Positions 61,497 through 64,000 of a stretch of DNA of 64,000 nt are shown here, piece by piece. The notes beneath the pieces are model-generated. The model ran no database searches and was not told the DNA's origin. It saw only the letters and a list, made by a program, of their open reading frames with translations. The stretch lies in NCBI RefSeq assembly GCF_017308015.1, contig NZ_JAFKFW010000002.1, forward strand, positions 434,001 through 498,000, read 5' to 3'. Origin of the DNA: Allobosea sp. Lineage in GTDB: Bacteria > Pseudomonadota > Alphaproteobacteria > Rhizobiales > Beijerinckiaceae. The first letter of the stretch is position 1; every line of letters begins with the position of its first letter. A program made the position numbers and the translations under genes.

Positions 61497-61861
61497 CGGC
61501 GAATCTCCACGGGCGGTTCGACCAATCTCGCCATCATCGCCAGAAGTGCGGCCTCCAGCGCCGCAAGGCCGAATTCGAGGGCAGGATCGTCGCGGCGGTC
61601 CTCGATCAGAGCGCAGGCATAACGAACGGTCGTGCGGTCGCGGCCGAAACAGATGCCGACGCGGGTGAGACTGAGTCCGAAGGCGACATGGGCGAGATAC
61701 ATCGCGGTCTGCCGGGCCAGCGCGATCGATTTCCTGCCCCGGCTCGCAGCGCGCAGGCCGGCCAGCGGAATGCGGATCGCGGCAACGATTGCCGCTTCCG
61801 CCAGTCGCGCCCCGGCGGTCGCGTGCAAGGCCACATGCAATTTGTCACACGCAATGTTCAT
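61493..61861 (-). CDS. Orphan DnaA domain IV-like DNA-binding protein
   Basis: A 122-aa protein. Residues 42-90 resemble DnaA domain IV, the part that binds DnaA boxes: ARQTAMYLAHVAFGLSLTRVG and then FGRDRTTVRYACALIE, which matches the DnaA signature GRDHTTVxHAC. It lacks the ATPase and oligomerisation domains of DnaA. It could therefore bind DnaA boxes without initiating replication, either as a competitor or a local regulator. DUF6456 is coupled to it (ATGA) and mucR lies 197 bases upstream on the same strand. This annotation rests on the HTH signature alone. Confidence 0.8.
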   Translation of the reverse strand: MNIACDKLHVALHATAGARLAEAAIVAAIRIPLAGLRAASRGRKSIALARQTAMYLAHVAFGLSLTRVGICFGRDRTTVRYACALIEDRRDDPALEFGLAALEAALLAMMARLVEPPVEIRR

Positions 61862-61905
61862 GTTATGTTCCTATTTAAGCGCCGCCATTTCCGAAGGCGC
61901 CGCAT

Positions 61906-61921
61906 GAATAGGATTATATTC
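61906..61921. promoter_or_regulatory. AT-rich promoter region of the DnaA-like gene
   Basis: GAATA-ggatta-TATTC is an imperfect dyad within an A/T-rich stretch just upstream of the DnaA-like gene on the minus strand. It may be a promoter or operator. Confidence 0.3.
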
Positions 61922-61986
61922 TTATAACCTGAATGGCAAGCGGGAGCAGGGTTTATCCCCGCTCCTCCCTCCGCAAGGCGCGCAAG

Positions 61987-62019
61987 AAAAAAGCCACCGA
62001 GATCGTCGGCGGCTTTTTC
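61987..62019 (-). terminator. Intrinsic terminator after mucR
   Basis: On the minus strand, downstream of mucR, AAAAAGCC and CCGA pair with TCGG and GGCTTTTT with one mismatch, and six T follow. This is a strong bidirectional-looking terminator, which separates mucR from the DnaA-like/DUF6456 pair. Confidence 0.85.
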
Positions 62020-62057
62020 TACACGGCGGCGCGTTCATTCCGCGCCGGGCCGATCAC

Positions 62058-62474
62058 TCAGCGGCGCTTGCGGCGCTGCTGGCCCAGACCCATTTTCTTC
62101 GCCAGTTGAGAGCGCGCCTCGGCATAGTTCGGCGCGACCATCGGATAGTCCGGCGGCAGGCCCCACTTCTCGCGATACTGCTCGGGCGACATGTTGTACT
62201 GCGTGCGCAGGTGCCGCTTCAGCGACTTGAACTTCTTGCCGTCCTCAAGGCAGATCAGGAAATCGGCCGTGATCGACTTCTTGACTGGAATCGCCGGCTT
62301 GGGAGCCTCGACCTGAACCACCGGTGCAGCGCCACCGATCACGCGGCTCAGCGCCGAGTGAACTTCGCTGATCAGAGCCGGCAGATCGGAGGCAGGCACG
62401 GAATTGTTGGAGACATAAGCGGAAACGATATCCGCCGTCAGTTCGATGAAATCCGCTCCGTCGTTCTCGGTCAT
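62058..62474 (-). CDS. mucR: MucR/Ros family transcriptional regulator
   Basis: A 138-aa zinc-finger regulator of the MucR family, which controls exopolysaccharide, motility, virulence and (in Caulobacter and Brucella) cell-cycle genes by binding AT-rich sites. The finger region is [20 protein letters not shown]: Cys75, Asp78 and His88 are present, but the position of the last zinc ligand (His in Ros) carries Gln92-Tyr93. The [21 protein letters not shown] core follows. The start MTENDG is set by AAGGAGAG. The zinc site may thus be non-standard. Confidence 0.94.
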   Translation of the reverse strand: MTENDGADFIELTADIVSAYVSNNSVPASDLPALISEVHSALSRVIGGAAPVVQVEAPKPAIPVKKSITADFLICLEDGKKFKSLKRHLRTQYNMSPEQYREKWGLPPDYPMVAPNYAEARSQLAKKMGLGQQRRKRR

Positions 62475-62804
62475 GGCGATGTCTCTCCTTATCGTTCTTG
62501 GTAGCGATTTGCGCTGATCGTCCACCGCCTCGTATCCGATAGCCTGATTAATATTACCAATAGTGGGTCAAGCACCATCGGCTCAGAATCGGACAACGCG
62601 GACTGATCAAGATATGCGTTTATTCGATACCGTTTATTCGTGCAAGTCAGCAATTCCCAACAATTGATGAATGCAAAGCTCAACAATTCGCCGGCAGGAA
62701 TTTGCGTTGAACTGAACGACGAAATCAAATCCGTAGCGTCCCCGCTATCTTGCAAGCTGTTGCCGCCACCTCTACCTGTCGGCTCCCAATGCCGGAGATC
62801 GCCA
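62475..62804. other. 330-base AT-rich mucR promoter region
   Basis: The divergent gap between mucR and the oligopeptidase B-like gene is much richer in A and T than the flanks and contains repeated motifs: CGTTTATTCG twice (62617-62626 and 62631-62640, 14 bases apart), CAACAATT twice (62658-62665 and 62681-62688), and TTAATATTA near 62551. MucR proteins bind AT-rich sequence with low consensus and autoregulate. No gene supported: two short frames here have no ribosome-binding site. Confidence 0.5.
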
Positions 62805-64000
62805 TGCGCCTGGATCAGAACTCTCGCTCCTCAAGCACTGCAGCAGGCCGGCGCCGCCGCGTGCCGGCTCCGCCGAGAGCCCAGATCCGCTCGACGGAAA
62901 AACAGATCCACGGCGTCACGCTGCGCGACGACTATGACTGGTTGCGCGCCGCCAACTGGAAGGACGTCCTGCGCGAGCCCGACGTCCTCCCCGCCGATAT
63001 CCGCCGCTATCTCGAGGCCGAGAACGCCTATTGCAAGGCCCTGATGGGGCCGACCCGGGCGTTGCAGAAGGAGCTGGTCAAGGAGATGCGCGGGCGGATC
63101 AAGGAAGACGATTCGAGCGTACCGCAGCCCGATGGGCCGTTCCTGTACTATTCGCGCTACCGCAAAGGCGCGGAGCATCCCCTGATCTGCCGCAAGCCGC
63201 GCAGCAAGGCGGACGGAAGCGGACGGGCGGGCGAACAGATCATGCTCGATGCCGACGCACTGGCAGATGGCAAGGATTTCTTCGATCTCGGCGATGCAGA
63301 GCACAGTCCCGATCACCGTCTGCTCGCCTGGAGCGCCGACGAGGCCGGCTCGGAACTGCACACGATCCACGTCCGCGACCTGGAGACCGGCGGCGCCCTG
63401 CCGGACCTCGTCAAGGACACGACCGGCGAGATCATCTGGGCCCGCGACTCCCGCTCGTTCTTCTACGTCGCGCTCGATGACGACCATCGCCCGTCACGGG
63501 TGAAACGTCACCGGCTGGGAGAGCCCGCCGAGACTGACGAATTGCTGCACGACGAGGCCGATGCCGGCATGTTCGTCGATATCGACAAGACCCAGTCCGG
63601 CCGCTTCCTGCTGATCACGATCAGCGATCACGAGACCTCGGAAACGCGCATCCTCGATCTCGACCGGCCGGAGGCGCAGCCGATGCTCGTCGCGGCGCGC
63701 GATCCGGGGCGCCAGTACAGCATCGAACATCACGGCGATGTATTCGCGATCCTGACCAATGCGGACGGCGCCGAAGACTTCAAGATCGTCACGGCCCCCG
63801 TAGATGCGCCCGATCCGGCGAACTGGCGCGATCTGATCGCACACAAGCAGGGGCGCCTGATCCTCGACCATATCTGCCTGAAGGGGCGCCTGATCCGGCT
63901 GGAGCGCGAGGACGGACTGCCGCGCATCGTCATCCGCGATCTCTCCCAAGGCGCGGAGAGCAGCATCGCCTTCGACGAGGAGGCATACGGCCTCGGCATG
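62805..64000 (+). CDS. Oligopeptidase B-like S9 peptidase (partial, C-terminus outside window)
   Basis: The first 398 residues of an S9A/B serine peptidase of the prolyl-oligopeptidase type, most similar to oligopeptidase B (PtrB). Visible: the N-terminal DDYDWLRAANWKDVL, AENAYCKALMGPTRALQKEL, FLYYSRYRKGAEHPLICRK, and propeller-blade sequence such as HSPDHRLLAWSADEAGSELH. The catalytic Ser, Asp and His lie beyond base 64000. ATG follows CGGAGA by 5 to 6 bases. The frame is uninterrupted to the window end. PtrB cleaves after Arg/Lys in short peptides. Confidence 0.9.

Noticed and set aside
62617-62640. Direct repeats as the start of a CRISPR array
   Set aside because: Only two copies of a 10-base motif 14 bases apart. 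No regular spacer and no cas genes in the window.
62489-62755. 88-codon frame on the minus strand in the mucR upstream gap
   Set aside because: No ribosome-binding site, no family, and it covers the AT-rich promoter region with the repeats.
1-64000. tRNA, rRNA, riboswitch and mobile-element scan by eye
   Set aside because: No cloverleaf-like or rRNA-like sequence, no transposase or integrase and no known riboswitch core could be recognised. A covariance-model search would be needed to exclude small RNAs.

Overview
The window is about 64 kb of GC-rich chromosome (roughly two thirds G+C by eye) from an alphaproteobacterium, almost certainly of the order Hyphomicrobiales (Rhizobiales). The signs are a MucR/Ros-type regulator, a DivJ/PleC-type histidine kinase, two perfect CtrA boxes (TTAA-N7-TTAA), a pyruvate phosphate dikinase, DUF1491, DUF2336, DUF2585 and DUF6456 proteins, and a DUF1214/DUF1254 pair. 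The gene content fits a Bosea-, Chelatococcus- or Methylobacterium-like genus, but genus cannot be fixed from the sequence alone. I see no rRNA, tRNA, insertion sequence, prophage or CRISPR array. This is densely packed core chromosome with short intergenic gaps.

Layout. 0-9.7 kb: glycolate oxidase operon (glcD, glcE, a DUF2585 membrane protein, glcF) with a divergent LysR regulator, then an SMP-30-type lactonase, an AbrB-family membrane protein, an aminotransferase and mscL. 9.9-16.7 kb: a hybrid kinase whose sensor is a sodium/solute symporter-like domain, a thioesterase, a small tyrosine phosphatase, an Lrp/AsnC regulator, xseB and a pirin. 16.7-27.9 kb: MFS exporter, dxs-tlyA, an SOS-associated peptidase (YedK/HMCES type), gamma-glutamyltransferase, a D-2-hydroxyacid dehydrogenase of the FAD type, an RlmD/RumA-type RNA methyltransferase and cysK. 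28-38.5 kb: a corA / SLC13 / corA transport block, two overlapping SDR genes, a methyltransferase, an acyl-CoA dehydrogenase, the Sua5 tRNA-modification enzyme and a second LysR. 38.5-43.6 kb: AcuI-type reductase, MFS permease, SleB-type cell-wall hydrolase, a 38-residue membrane microprotein and an exported repeat protein. 43.8-50.7 kb: a minus-strand block cspA, rhlE, infA plus a small membrane protein (cold-shock translation theme), then ppdK with a HAD hydrolase and a YcgN-type cysteine-cluster protein. 50.9-56.9 kb: a class A penicillin-binding protein, the DUF1214/DUF1254 pair, a lipoprotein and its 69-residue partner, and DUF2336. 56.9-62.5 kb: DUF1491, a Pro/Ala-rich membrane protein, the DivJ-like kinase, SufE, DUF6456, an orphan DnaA-domain-IV-like protein and MucR. 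The window closes inside an oligopeptidase B-like gene.

How the genes fit together. The most suggestive region is 55-62.5 kb. CtrA boxes lie in front of the DUF2336 gene and the DivJ-like kinase gene, and a DnaA-domain-IV-only protein is translationally coupled to DUF6456 and followed upstream by mucR. All of these sit within 7 kb and point to cell-cycle or replication-linked control. This grouping is my inference, not an established system. A second coherent group is cspA-rhlE-infA, which could act together on mRNA structure and translation initiation in the cold. Most other genes are ordinary metabolic and transport functions.

Start sites were chosen by ribosome-binding sites and family alignment from memory. 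Several of the longest open frames in the window are antisense artefacts of high GC codon use and were discarded.
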